Source: CATQHS01 sp965203375 (GTDB lineage Bacteria > Actinomycetota > Acidimicrobiia > Acidimicrobiales > Aldehydirespiratoraceae). Taken from it: a stretch of 64,000 nt of DNA. Within the stretch, counting starts at the first letter, position 1. Each line of letters opens with the position of its first letter. A program made the translations under genes and the position numbers. Of this stretch, positions 1-9,325 are shown piece by piece. The stretch is from the NCBI GenBank assembly GCA_965203375.1, contig OZ241886.1:1116001-1180000 (forward strand), given 5' to 3'. The notes under the pieces were generated by a model. That model made no database searches, was not told where the DNA came from, and saw only the letters and a list, made by a program, of their open reading frames with translations.

Positions 1-350
1 GGCTGCGGTCGGCGGGCAGCCGAGTGGTGAACTTGATCGCCCGCCGGGTTCTGGCCATTGACTGCCTGGACACCCAGTGCGGCCTGAAGGCCTTCCGGTC
101 CGACGCGGCCCGCACCCTGCTGGAGGCCGGGACCATCGACGGGTTCGCCTTCGACATCGAGCTGCTGTATCTGGCCGAGCGGCACGGCTACCGCCTGCGG
201 GAGGTGCCGGTGGAGGCCGACTACCGCAAGGCGCCGGGCGGCCGCCGGGCGTCGACGGTGGGCATCGGCTCCGGCCTGGCCGTGCTCCGCGACATCCTCC
301 GAATCCGCCGCCAAGCCCGCCGAGGCCTGTACCCGCCCCCCGGCCAGTAG
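1..350 (+). CDS. Family 2 glycosyltransferase, C-terminal part (5' cut by window edge)
   Basis: The reading frame is open from position 3 to the TAG at 348-350; the start lies outside the window. The visible 115 residues contain DTQCGLKAFR followed by GFAFDIELLYLAERHGY and VPVEADYRKAPGGRRAST. This is the C-terminal half of the catalytic domain of DPM1/ALG5-type glycosyltransferases, which move a sugar from a nucleotide donor to a polyprenyl phosphate at the membrane. The basic tail (RIRRQARRG) after the catalytic domain has no membrane segment, so this looks like the soluble type. It ends exactly where an unrelated GLUG-repeat fragment begins. The nearby manB/manA genes supply mannose phosphates, so a mannosyl donor is plausible but inferred. 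Confidence 0.85.
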   Translation, partial: LRSAGSRVVNLIARRVLAIDCLDTQCGLKAFRSDAARTLLEAGTIDGFAFDIELLYLAERHGYRLREVPVEADYRKAPGGRRASTVGIGSGLAVLRDILRIRRQARRGLYPPPGQ

Positions 351-352
351 CG

Positions 353-961
353 GTTGCCCTGGTCGGCTACAGGGACGTCGGGGGACTCAACGGCTACAAC
401 GTCGGCACCATCAACCGGAGCCGCGCCGACGCCGAGGTGACGGGAGTGCTCGTCGTCGGGGTGCTGGTGGGCGCCAACGAGAACACGATCACCGCCAGCT
501 CCGCTTCGGGGTCGGTGGTGGCGAGGTCCAGGGTCATCGGCGGTTTGACGGGGGTCAATCGGGGTACGATCAGCGACAGCCACGCCTCGAGCGACGCCAC
601 CGGCAGCGACATGGTCGGCGGCCTGGCCGGGGTGAACCGGGGCGCGGTCAGCACCAGCTCCGCCACCGGATCGGTGACGGGCCACGTCGCCACCGGGGGC
701 CTGATCGGCTGGAACGAAAGGGACCTCACCGGGAGCTACGCCACCGGATCGGTGGCCGGCGACGAGAACGACCTCGGCGGCGTCGAGGCCAAGACGACCG
801 CCGAGCTCCAGTCGCCAGCCGGCTACCGCGGCATCTACGAGACCTGGGCCGCCGCCGGCGACTTCTGGGAGTTCGGCTCGTCCTCCGACTACCCCAGGCT
901 CAAAGCCGACATGGACGGCGACGGGGTGGCCACGGCCGAGGAGATGGCCCAAGGGGGCTGA
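353..961 (+). pseudogene. GLUG-repeat surface protein, C-terminal remnant without a start
   Basis: From about 353 the second frame encodes four to five GLUG-type repeats (VGGLNGYNVGTI, IGGLTGVNRGTI, VGGLAGVNRGAV, TGGLIGWNERDL), each followed by an SxSSATGSV-like strand. A tail with YPRLKADMDGDGVATAEEM follows, a calcium-loop-like ending common on secreted repeat proteins. No signal peptide or credible start is present: in this frame the sequence runs back into the glycosyltransferase gene, and the first in-frame GTG (437) lies inside a repeat. GLUG proteins are normally long and secreted. I read this as the 3' end of a larger gene whose 5' part was deleted, leaving it fused just behind the glycosyltransferase stop codon. 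A recoded short protein is possible but unlikely. Confidence 0.7.
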
Positions 962-1044
962 ACCCGCCCGGCCCGGACTGCGACTCTGCGCGCGCCCTCT
1001 TTTTAGCGGTGGTGGCAAATAATTCGCCTCCCGATTTGACTTTC

Positions 1045-1060
1045 GGGGGGGGGGGGGGGG
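1045..1060 (+). repeat. Poly-G homopolymer tract, 16 nt
   Basis: Sixteen consecutive G residues are visible about 80 bp before the start codon of the surface protein. Homopolymer runs of this length slip during replication, and in promoters of surface-protein genes they are a known basis of phase variation. The position just upstream of promoter-like elements fits that, but a sequencing or assembly artefact is possible. Confidence 0.8.
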
Positions 1061-1122
1061 CTAATTTGCTTGATCTGTGTCCGAAATATGGGCTGGTGTG
1101 GCCTCTACTTCCAAGTAGCTCT

Positions 1123-1128
1123 GAGGAG
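1123..1128 (+). promoter_or_regulatory. Ribosome-binding site GAGGAG for the SLH protein
   Basis: GAGGAG lies 11 nt before the ATG at 1140 and ends on the alternative GTG at 1128, so it favours the ATG as the start. Confidence 0.55.
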
Positions 1129-1139
1129 TGATTGCATCC

Positions 1140-3707
1140 ATGGGTTCTGTCGTTGTGTCATGGCTGGGTTTGAGGGTCGGGCGGCCCGGGGCGGTGTCGC
1201 GGGTTGTCGTGGCGGCGGTCGCGGCGGCGGCTGCGGTTGTGGTGGGGGCGTCGGCGGCTCGGGCGGCGGCGCCTGAGTTCTTGGAGGCTGACAGCGGGTC
1301 CAACTTGGCGGCGGTGAAGCTGCTGGCGGTGGGCGAGGGCCAGACGAAGGCGGGTCCGCCGGTGCAGGCGTACGACGCTGACGGGGATACGTTGACGTAT
1401 TCGCTGTCGGACGGGGCCCCGTTGCACGCGAGTTTCTTCGAGATTGATTCGTCGACTGGGCAGATTTCGCTGAAGTCGAACACGCGCTCTGGGGTGTATC
1501 GGGTGAGGGTGTCGGCGTCGGACGGCGCGGACACGGCGACGGTTGATGTGACGATTCATGTGACTTCGCCGGGCCATTACCCGTGGGAGGACGCCTGGGT
1601 GGAGGCCCGTTCGATGACGGCTGATGATGACGGCACGGCCAATGACTGGTTCGGGGTTGATCTGGACGCTGATGACGAGGTGATCGTGGTGGGGGCGCCG
1701 TGGGCCGACAGTTCCACTGTCACGGGTTCGGGCGATGGGGCCGGTTCGGGTGCGGTGTATGTGTTCGACGCCGACAGCGGCGCTCAGTTGGCCCGGTTGG
1801 ACTCGCCCGTCACGGCGGGCGGCGGCTGGTTCGGCTGGGAGGTTGAGTTGGTGGGCGACATGATCGTGGTGGCGGCCAGCCGTGAGAGAGTTTCGTCGGT
1901 AAACGGCGTGGGGCAGGTTTATGTGTTCAACAAGCCCACGGCGGGCTGGGCGAACGACAACACGCCAGATGCGACGCTGAAGCCGGGTCCGACGAGCGCG
2001 CCGGGCAATGGGGGCTCTGGGTTGGGGGCGGTGAATTTCGGCAATGGCCTGTCGGTGTCAGATGACGGGGCCACGATCGTGGTGGGCGCCCCGCACTGGG
2101 AGCGCGTCGATACGGTGGACCGCGACTCGGTGCGGATCAACCGCGATGGCGCGGTGTTCGTGTTCACCAGGCCCGCGGGGGGTTGGGCTGATGCGAGCAC
2201 CGACGACGCGACGGGGGTGGTGAGGCTGTACGCCGGCTCCAGGGTCCGCAAATACGACGCGTTGGGCAATACCGTTGCCATCTCGGGTGACGGCAGCACG
2301 ATCGCCGCGGCTGCTCCTTATGGGGGCCCGGGTGAGGGCTATGTGTTCATGTTCGCCAGGCCCGACGATGGCTGGGCCAGCACCGCTGACTCCGACACTC
2401 CGGTGAGGTTGTCGGTGACGGGCCGGTTCACACAGCAGCGGCTGGGGTCCAAGGGCATAGGCATCTCCGGTGACGGGTCGACGGTGGTGGCCGGCGCTCC
2501 GGTGGGGTGGTACAAGGGCACAGGCGATGATTCGCAGATCCCGGCTGGCTCAGTGGGGGCCGCGTTTGTGTTCGCCAGGCCCGCCGATGGCTGGGAGGAT
2601 GCGACGGAGACGGCGAAGCTGACTACTTTCGGCCACAAATACGACGGGTTCGGCAGCGGGATTGCCATCAGCGACAGCGGGAACAAGATCGCGGTGACCA
2701 ATTCGGATTCGCGGTCGAGCAATTTCCGGGGTTCGGCGTATGTGTACACCAAGCCCTCGGGGGGCTGGGTTGACGACACAGACGGCGTGGGCGACAACGT
2801 GCGGGTGCTGACCGCCGCGGCTGCTGATTCCAACGCGAGGCAGCGCTACGGGTTCGGGGGCCGGGGGCTGGCGTTCGTCGGCGACGACGCCTTGGTGGTG
2901 GGCCAGCTCGCCCAGATCTGGGCACTGCACAAACGAGACGGCGTGTCGTCGCCGCCCGCGGGGTGGACCGTGTACGGCGACAACACCGACCACAACAACC
3001 GGGCCAACGTGCCCCAGGGCTCCGCCTACCTGTTCAAGCTCAGAACGGCCGCCCAGCAGACGCAACAGCCCGTGGTCCAGCCGCCTCCGCCGCCTCCGCC
3101 GGATGATCCCGAGCCGCCTGAGCCGCCTCCGGCTCCGGCTCCTGAGTTCGCGGATGTGGACGAGGGTTCGGTTCACGCTGAGAGCATCGAGGAGGTGGCG
3201 GCGCTGGGGATCACCTCGGGCACCTCGGCCACGATGTTCTCGCCGTCTGAGCCGGTGTCGAGGGCTCAGATGGCCTCGTTCGTGGCCCGGACTTGGGAGG
3301 CGGCGGGCCGGGAGTGCCCGTCTTCGGGGGCCTCGTACTTCGATGACGTGCCCGCGGGCTCGACTCATGCCGCGGGGATCGATTGCGTGTCGGCTCTGGG
3401 GGTGGCCCGGGGCACGGCAGAGAGGATGTTCTCGCCGTCTGAGCCGGTGTCGAGGGCTCAGATGGCCACGTTCTTGGCCAATGCCTGGAGGCAGGCCGGC
3501 CGGACCTGTCCCGCCTCCGACGCGAGTTCGATCTTCGATGACGTGGCCGCGGGCTCGACGCACGCGGAGAGCATCGGCTGCATAGCCGCTTTGGGGATCA
3601 CCAGAGGCACCGCGGCCGGGATGTTCTCGCCGTCGGACACGGTGACCAGGGCTCAGATGGCCACCTTCCTGGCCCGCTTCTACGAGGAGCTCACCGACAC
3701 CGCCTGA
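1140..3707 (+). CDS. Secreted FG-GAP/SLH-domain surface protein
   Basis: A large exported protein of about 855 residues. It opens with a basic segment and a long Ala/Val core ending GASAARA, a clear signal peptide. Residues about 50-140 look like a cadherin-type domain (PPVQAYDADGDTLTYSL, DSSTGQISL). Residues about 150-625 carry repeated FG-GAP-like blades (IVVGAPWAD..GAVYVFD, ISGDGSTIAAAAP) as in beta-propeller proteins. A proline-rich linker (QPPPPPPPDDPEPPEPPP) leads to three SLH-type repeats, each with FxDVxxGSxHAxxI, LGIxxGT and MFSPSxxVxRAQMA(S/T)F. SLH modules usually anchor proteins to cell-wall polymers. The ATG at 1140 has GAGGAG 11 nt upstream; an in-frame GTG at 1128 overlaps that site and is less likely. 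Codon use is richer in GTG/GGG/TTG than in the neighbouring housekeeping genes. The poly-G tract upstream may control expression. Confidence 0.85.
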   Translation: MGSVVVSWLGLRVGRPGAVSRVVVAAVAAAAAVVVGASAARAAAPEFLEADSGSNLAAVKLLAVGEGQTKAGPPVQAYDADGDTLTYSLSDGAPLHASFFEIDSSTGQISLKSNTRSGVYRVRVSASDGADTATVDVTIHVTSPGHYPWEDAWVEARSMTADDDGTANDWFGVDLDADDEVIVVGAPWADSSTVTGSGDGAGSGAVYVFDADSGAQLARLDSPVTAGGGWFGWEVELVGDMIVVAASRERVSSVNGVGQVYVFNKPTAGWANDNTPDATLKPGPTSAPGNGGSGLGAVNFGNGLSVSDDGATIVVGAPHWERVDTVDRDSVRINRDGAVFVFTRPAGGWADASTDDATGVVRLYAGSRVRKYDALGNTVAISGDGSTIAAAAPYGGPGEGYVFMFARPDDGWASTADSDTPVRLSVTGRFTQQRLGSKGIGISGDGSTVVAGAPVGWYKGTGDDSQIPAGSVGAAFVFARPADGWEDATETAKLTTFGHKYDGFGSGIAISDSGNKIAVTNSDSRSSNFRGSAYVYTKPSGGWVDDTDGVGDNVRVLTAAAADSNARQRYGFGGRGLAFVGDDALVVGQLAQIWALHKRDGVSSPPAGWTVYGDNTDHNNRANVPQGSAYLFKLRTAAQQTQQPVVQPPPPPPPDDPEPPEPPPAPAPEFADVDEGSVHAESIEEVAALGITSGTSATMFSPSEPVSRAQMASFVARTWEAAGRECPSSGASYFDDVPAGSTHAAGIDCVSALGVARGTAERMFSPSEPVSRAQMATFLANAWRQAGRTCPASDASSIFDDVAAGSTHAESIGCIAALGITRGTAAGMFSPSDTVTRAQMATFLARFYEELTDTA

Positions 3708-3788
3708 AACCCGGGGGCCTGACGCTTGCACTTGGGCTGGCCGAGGGCTTGGGGATGAGCTGAGGCCGGGCAACAGAGCCGATGTCGG

Positions 3789-3794
3789 TAGATT
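3789..3794 (+). promoter_or_regulatory. Candidate -10 box (TAGATT) for manB
   Basis: TAGATT lies 9 nt before the manB ATG with no Shine-Dalgarno sequence between, matching the pattern at other transcription starts in this window. No convincing -35 box is seen. Confidence 0.4.
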
Positions 3795-3803
3795 CGCGGG
3801 GCG

Positions 3804-5189
3804 ATGGCGGACTTCGGCGCGATCTTCAAGGCCTACGACATCCGGGGCACGGTGCCCGATCAGATCGACGCCGATGCCTGTCGGGCCATAGGCGGGGCCT
3901 TCGCCCGGTTCGTGCGGTCCGGGGGGGCGGAGTCGGTGGTGGTGGGCCGGGACATGCGCCCCCACGGTGCCGGGCTGGCCGCCGCCTTCGCCGAGGGGGT
4001 GCTGGCCCAGGGGGTTGATGTCGTCGACATCGGGCTGTGCTCCACCGACATGATGTACTTCGCCTCGGGACTCCTGGACCGGCCCGGGGCGGTGTTCACC
4101 GCCTCGCACAACCCGGCTGAGTTCAACGGCATCAAGTTGTGCCGGGCCGCCGCCGGGCCCGTCGGGGCCGACACCGGGCTCGGCGAGATCGAGGCCATGG
4201 TCCGGGCCGACCCCGACCCGCTTCCCGCCGCGGCACCGGGCCGGCGGACCCGGCGGGACCTGCTGGCGGAGTACGCGGCCCATGTCCGCTCTTTTGTGGA
4301 CACTGCCGCCCTGAGGCCGCGGCGGGTGGCGGTGGACACCGCCAACGGCATGGGCGGCCTGGTGGTGCCGGCCGTGTTCGACGGCCTCCCGTTCGAGATC
4401 GACCACCTCTACCCCGAGCTGGACGGCGCCTTCCCCAACCATCCCGCCGACCCGCTTCAGCCCGCCAACCAGCGCGACCTGGTGGCCCGGGTGCTCGACA
4501 CCGGCGCCGATGCGGGCCTGGCCTTCGACGGCGACGCCGACCGGGTCTTCTTCGTGGACGAGACCGGCCGGCCGCTGCCGGGGTCGCTGATAACCGCCCT
4601 GTTGGTCCGGAACGCCCTGGAGCGCCGGCCGGGGGCGACGATCGTCCACAACCTGATCTGCTCCAAGTCCGTGCCCGAGATCATCGCCGCCGCCGGGGGC
4701 CGGGCGGTGCGGGCCCGGGTGGGCCACTCCTACATCAAGCAGGCGATGGCCGAGACCGGGGCGGTGTTCGGGGGCGAGCACTCCGGCCACTACTACTTCC
4801 GTGACAACTACGGGGCCGACAGCGGGATCATCGCCGCCCTGATGGTGTTGGAGGCCCTCTGCCGCCACGGCGGAACTCTGAGCGACCTGGTATCGCCGCT
4901 GGACCGCTACGCGTCCTCGGGCGAGATCAACTTCGACGTGGCCGACCCCGGAGCGGTGATCGAGGCGGCCGCGGCCGCGCTCTCCGGCAACGGCGCGGCC
5001 CAGGACCGCCTGGACGGCCTCACCGTCGATCACGGCGACTGGTGGTTCAACCTGAGGCCCTCCAACACCGAGCCGCTGCTGCGCCTCAACCTGGAGGCCC
5101 CCACCCCCGGCCAGGTCGAGACCCGGGTAGCCGAGGTCCGCAAGTTGTTGTCCGACTGTCAAGACCGTCGAATGGAGAGCCCTGCATGA
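3804..5189 (+). CDS. manB: Phosphomannomutase/phosphoglucomutase
   Basis: A 461-residue alpha-D-phosphohexomutase that interconverts hexose 6- and 1-phosphates, feeding GDP-mannose synthesis. All four family signatures are present: the phosphoserine loop TASHNPAEFNGIKL (about residues 95-108), the metal loop FDGDADRVFFVDETG (about 240), the sugar-binding GGEHSGHYYFRDNY (about 325), and the phosphate-binding loop RPSNTEPLLRLN near the C-terminus. Length is normal for the family. The ATG at 3804 follows a TAGATT box (3789-3794) by 9 nt, so the transcript may be nearly leaderless. The gene overlaps the next by 4 bp (ATGA) and leads to manA, making a mannose-phosphate operon. A phosphoglucosamine mutase role is less likely given the manA linkage. 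Confidence 0.93.
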   Translation: MADFGAIFKAYDIRGTVPDQIDADACRAIGGAFARFVRSGGAESVVVGRDMRPHGAGLAAAFAEGVLAQGVDVVDIGLCSTDMMYFASGLLDRPGAVFTASHNPAEFNGIKLCRAAAGPVGADTGLGEIEAMVRADPDPLPAAAPGRRTRRDLLAEYAAHVRSFVDTAALRPRRVAVDTANGMGGLVVPAVFDGLPFEIDHLYPELDGAFPNHPADPLQPANQRDLVARVLDTGADAGLAFDGDADRVFFVDETGRPLPGSLITALLVRNALERRPGATIVHNLICSKSVPEIIAAAGGRAVRARVGHSYIKQAMAETGAVFGGEHSGHYYFRDNYGADSGIIAALMVLEALCRHGGTLSDLVSPLDRYASSGEINFDVADPGAVIEAAAAALSGNGAAQDRLDGLTVDHGDWWFNLRPSNTEPLLRLNLEAPTPGQVETRVAEVRKLLSDCQDRRMESPA

Positions 5190-5422
5190 CTCTGGATGCC
5201 CGACTGCTGGAGATCCTGGCCTGCCCGTCCGACAAAGGGCCCCTGCACTACTTCGAGGACGAGGATTGCCTTTACAACCCTCGACTCAAGCTGCGGTACC
5301 GCATCGACGACGGCATACCGGTGATGCTGATCGACGAGGCCGAGACCGTTGAGGACTCCGAGCACTTCCGGCTGATGGACCGGGTCGCCTCCGAGGCCAT
5401 CCCGCCCACTTTCGGGGACTGA
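5186..5422 (+). CDS. Trm112-family small protein
   Basis: A 78-residue protein starting LDARLLEILACPSDKGPL, with YNPRLKLRYRIDDGIPVMLIDEAE. This is the Trm112/UPF0434 fold: a short zinc-ribbon-like unit that in eukaryotes and archaea activates methyltransferases and in bacteria is often beside sugar or lipid genes. Only one of the usual cysteines (CPSDKG) is obvious, so metal binding may be lost. The ATG at 5186 overlaps the manB stop (ATGA), so translation is probably coupled to manB. The same small gene sits between manB and manA in mycobacteria (from memory). Its exact partner is unknown. Confidence 0.85.
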   Translation: MTLDARLLEILACPSDKGPLHYFEDEDCLYNPRLKLRYRIDDGIPVMLIDEAETVEDSEHFRLMDRVASEAIPPTFGD

Positions 5423-5547
5423 CCGGAATGGTTCGGGGCTGTTCCTGAGCGGTTCGGGGACCGACTTGGAACCGGCCAGAAACACTCCGCCGAGATCAGA
5501 GCTGGCTCGGTTTGTCCCGGAACGGTTCGGGGGCTGACTTGGAACGG
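5411..5547 (+). repeat. Diverged tandem copies of the Trm112/manA junction
   Basis: Four related segments share the core GGTTCGGGG, at 5411, 5430, 5451 and 5524. The third (5451-5475) and fourth (5524-5547) also share GACTTGGAACCGG/GACTTGGAACGG, the second of which contains the TTG start of manA. The first contains the end of the Trm112 gene (TTCGGGGACTGA). The spacer is thus built from copies of the upstream gene end and downstream gene start. Confidence 0.7.
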
Positions 5548-6879
5548 CTCGAAGGGGTGCCCCGCCACTACGACTGGGGGTCGCGCACGGCCATCCCCGA
5601 TCTGCTGGGCCTGCCCGCCTCGGACCGGCCCTGGGCCGAGCTGTGGTTCGGGGCCCACCCCCAGGGACCGGCGCTGGTCGGGCCGTCCCGGACGCCCTTG
5701 GACCGGGTGGTGGCGGCCGATCCCGGCGCCGCCCTGGGGTCCGAGGCTGCCGCCCGCTTCGGCGGGCTTCCGTTCTTGGTGAAGATCCTGGCCGCGGCCC
5801 GGCCCCTGTCGCTGCAGGTCCACCCCGACGCCGAGGCGGCCCGGATCGGATGCGCCCGCGAGGACGCCTTGGGCCTTCCCCGGAGCAGCCCCGAGCGGTC
5901 GTTCACCGACGGCTCGCCCAAACCCGAGTTGATCTGCGCGCTCACCCCCTTCGAGGCGCTGTGGGGTTTCCGGGACCCGGCTCGGACCTTGGCCCTGTTG
6001 GAGTCAATCGACACCCCGGCCTTGGCCCCCTTGCGCCATCGCCTGGCCGCCGACCCCACCCCCGGCGGGCTCCGGGACCTGACCGCCTGGCTGCTGGCCC
6101 GCGACCGGGCCGCCGCGGCCGAGTTCAACCGCGAAGTGGCCCGAGCCTGTCAGAGATCGCCGGGAGCCGAGCGGTCCGAGGGACCTAGCCAGGCATACGG
6201 GGCGGAGCAAGCTGTGGAGGAGCGGGCCGCGGGGGAAGAGTGGGCATTCAAAGCTGGGCGAGCCGCAGAGGAGCGGGCCGCGGCGCGGGCTCTGGCCGCC
6301 GACTTGGAGGCCTGGCACCCCGACGACCCGGGGGTGGCGGTGGCCCTGCTGCTCAACCGGGTGAGGTTGCAGCCGGGCGAGGCCCTGTTCCTCGCCCCCG
6401 GCCTGCTCCACTCCTATCTGGGCGGCACCGGGGTGGAGGTGATGGCCAGCTCCGACAACGTGATCCGAGCCGGCCTGACCGCCAAGCCCACCGACATTCC
6501 GACCTTCCTGGATGTCGTCTCCACCGATCCCGTCGAACCGGAGGTCCAGTCGCCGTCGCCGGTCGACGGGGTAGCCCACTACCGGGCCCCCGTGGCCGAG
6601 TTCTCGCTGCAACGCATCGAGGTGGACGGCGAAGTCTCCGTCGCCGGCGGCCCGGCCATCCTGCTATGCACCCGGGGCCGGGCCCGGGCCTTCAGCCGAG
6701 AAGCGGTCGCCTCCGAGGTCGAGAGACAACAGTTCGAGAATCCAGGGGCCAGGCACCGAGGGGCCGAAAATCTTGAGATCAAGCCCGGCGGGGCCGTGTG
6801 GGTCGGTGCCCGCACCGAGTCGGTGACCCTGCGCGGCGAGGCCACCGTGTTCCGGGCCGGTATAGGTGCGAGCCCGTGA
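5539..6879 (+). CDS. manA: Mannose-6-phosphate isomerase, type I
   Basis: About 446 residues. It interconverts fructose 6-phosphate and mannose 6-phosphate, supplying ManB. Family signatures are LEGVPRHYDWGSRTAIPDLL at the N-terminus, PWAELWFGAHPQGPA, the zinc-site region PLSLQVHPDAEAA, PKPELICALTPFEALWGF, and the cupin motif LAPGLLHSYLGGTGVEVMASSDN. I place the start at TTG 5539, because family alignment begins there and the upstream copies repeat this start; TTG 5512 is an in-frame alternative. Between the two halves (about residues 204-252) is a charged insert with a duplicated EERAA block that I do not expect in the family. The last codons are repeated 900 bp downstream, just before ahcY. 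Confidence 0.9.
   Translation: MERLEGVPRHYDWGSRTAIPDLLGLPASDRPWAELWFGAHPQGPALVGPSRTPLDRVVAADPGAALGSEAAARFGGLPFLVKILAAARPLSLQVHPDAEAARIGCAREDALGLPRSSPERSFTDGSPKPELICALTPFEALWGFRDPARTLALLESIDTPALAPLRHRLAADPTPGGLRDLTAWLLARDRAAAAEFNREVARACQRSPGAERSEGPSQAYGAEQAVEERAAGEEWAFKAGRAAEERAAARALAADLEAWHPDDPGVAVALLLNRVRLQPGEALFLAPGLLHSYLGGTGVEVMASSDNVIRAGLTAKPTDIPTFLDVVSTDPVEPEVQSPSPVDGVAHYRAPVAEFSLQRIEVDGEVSVAGGPAILLCTRGRARAFSREAVASEVERQQFENPGARHRGAENLEIKPGGAVWVGARTESVTLRGEATVFRAGIGASP
6148..6290 (+). repeat. In-frame insert in manA with a 51-bp duplication
   Basis: GAGGAGCGGGCCGCG occurs at 6217-6231 and again at 6268-6282, 51 bp (17 codons) apart. Just upstream is a small hairpin GGTCC-GAG-GGACC near 6176-6188. 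The encoded stretch is Ala/Glu/Arg-rich and falls between the two halves of the isomerase, probably in a surface loop. Confidence 0.6.
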
Positions 6880-6882
6880 ACC
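6847..6882 (+). repeat. Copy A of the manA 3' end (repeated at 7737-7773)
   Basis: The last codons of manA (TVFRAGIGASP then TGA) reappear at 7737-7773 as TVFRVGIGSGP then TGA, with about 30 of 37 bases identical. The second copy runs straight into the ahcY start, so the original manA/ahcY junction was duplicated and the DNA between the copies was added. Confidence 0.75.
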
Positions 6883-7045
6883 CCGCCGCCCAGCGCAGAA
6901 GAAGCGACTCGGGTCCTGCGGCCCGCCGGTACCGGGAGCGCTGAGGCGGTCGGCGCCACGCCGGGCTGCCCCCACGATCGAGGCCGGGCGTCTGGTGCCG
7001 GGCTGACTAGCCGGGCGCAACTTTTACTACTTCTAGATATATTTA

Positions 7046-7558
7046 ATGTCTATGAATGCACTCGGTGATCCGGCTGGCTACGAACTCGCTTACAGGACTG
7101 GTCTTCAAGCAGTTGAAGACCAGGCGTCGACCCTGCGTGAAACCCGCGACCGAGCCGGAACGCTGATCTCTACCGCCGTCTTGGCTGGCGGCCTCGCTGC
7201 GGGCCTCGTCTTCACATCGAACCGGGTCGTAGACATCGGCTGGCCCGGTGCCATCGGGTCGGTGGCTGCTGTGGTCGGACTCGTTGCGGTCTTGACGTCG
7301 GCAGTTCTGGTCTGGCGTCCGAGTGAAGGCCGGTTCGTGCAGGACGCCGGAGTGCTCATCGGTTCTTACGTTGAGAGGGACACGCCGCTTGAACTGCCGG
7401 AGATCCACCGCGAACTCGCCCTGTGGTTGGGTGGTCACGCCGAGTCGAACCGTGAGATACTGGGAAGGAAATTGAAAACGTTCACGTGGGGCCTGGGCTT
7501 CTTGGTCTTGGAGGTCGTGGGCGTGATCCTCGTAATGGGAGATGCTGTCTATGGGTAA
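7046..7558 (+). CDS. Small membrane protein of unknown function
   Basis: A 170-residue protein I do not recognise. It has a soluble N-terminal 45 residues (Glu/Thr/Arg-rich, possibly helical), two adjacent membrane segments (about residues 45-66 LISTAVLAGGLAAGLVF and 74-94 GAIGSVAAVVGLVAVLTSAVL), a polar middle, and a final membrane segment at about 148-168. The layout resembles small effector-type membrane proteins, but no domain is assignable. The start is ATG 7046 (ATGTCTATG, a second ATG two codons later). There is no Shine-Dalgarno; AT-rich TAGATATATTTA lies immediately before. It overlaps the next small gene by 8 bp. The pair sits between the two copies of the manA/ahcY junction and has less biased codon use than its neighbours, suggesting insertion. 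Confidence 0.65.
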   Translation: MSMNALGDPAGYELAYRTGLQAVEDQASTLRETRDRAGTLISTAVLAGGLAAGLVFTSNRVVDIGWPGAIGSVAAVVGLVAVLTSAVLVWRPSEGRFVQDAGVLIGSYVERDTPLELPEIHRELALWLGGHAESNREILGRKLKTFTWGLGFLVLEVVGVILVMGDAVYG

Positions 7559-7694
7559 ATGGCTGGGCAGGTCGAAAAGATCGAAGTCGAAGAAACCGAG
7601 GAGGGTGTCGGAGTTGAAGATCCCTGAACCAACACTTCCGGACCCCGGCATCTCTGAGAAGCGCGGCGCCCGGCAGGTAACCGACTCTTACTGA
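7551..7694 (+). CDS. Very small basic protein (47 residues), coupled to the membrane protein
   Basis: The ATG at 7551 lies within the last codons of the preceding gene (8-bp overlap), and the TGA is at 7692-7694. The N-terminus is strongly basic (MGKWLGRSKRSKSKKPRR), followed by a Pro-rich, less charged tail (IPEPTLPDPG). The overlap suggests coupled translation with the membrane protein at 7046-7558. No family is recognised, and it may not be a real product; its position inside the same inserted segment is the main support. Confidence 0.5.
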   Translation: MGKWLGRSKRSKSKKPRRVSELKIPEPTLPDPGISEKRGARQVTDSY

Positions 7695-7736
7695 GCACCA
7701 ACGCTTGCCTCGGGCCGCCCCAATCGGCGGGGCTTC

Positions 7737-7797
7737 ACTGTGTTCCGAGTCGGGATAGGTTCAGGCCCGTGACTGTCGCCGTCGCCCGCCCCGGCCC

Positions 7798-7801
<4 letters not shown>
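7737..7801 (+). repeat. Copy B of the manA end plus a 10-codon minigene before ahcY
   Basis: 7737-7773 repeats the manA 3' end. GTG 7769 overlaps its stop (GTGA) and opens MTVAVARPGP, ending at TGA 7799-7801, which overlaps the ahcY GTG at 7798. The minigene starts like ahcY (MT) and ends like the manA copy (GP then stop). CCCGTGAC recurs 29 bp apart at the two starts. Confidence 0.6.
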
Positions 7802-9246
<1,445 letters not shown>

Positions 9247-9298
9247 CGTCGGCCGCCGCTAGGGTCGGGCGCACGCCCGATTGCCGGAGGGAGAACTC

Positions 9299-9325
9299 AT
9301 GATGGCCCCGAGTGAGGACTCATGA
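9299..9325 (+). other. 8-codon minigene overlapping the LLM oxidoreductase start
   Basis: GGAGGGAG (about 9287-9294) precedes ATG 9299, which opens MMAPSEDS and stops at TGA 9323-9325, overlapping the ATG of the next gene (ATGA at 9322). ACTCATGA occurs at both ends, so this looks like another duplicated start/stop junction; the downstream gene may be reached by reinitiation. Confidence 0.5.

Larger units (their letters stand above)
962..1139 (+). other. Intergenic region with poly-G tract upstream of the SLH protein gene
   Basis: This spacer separates the GLUG remnant from the SLH protein gene. It contains a run of 16 G at 1045-1060, possible promoter-like elements TTGATC (about 1069) and AATATG (about 1085), and a GAGGAG ribosome-binding site at 1123-1128. 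No gene is seen in it. Confidence 0.6.

Noticed and set aside
77..961. One 294-residue frame covering the glycosyltransferase end and the GLUG repeats
   Set aside because: Its first 90 residues are an out-of-frame reading of the glycosyltransferase gene; only the GLUG part looks like protein.
2550..5162. 870-codon minus-strand frame
   Set aside because: Antisense of the SLH gene and manB; composition is Gly/Arg/His/Pro-rich as expected from high-GC shadow frames.
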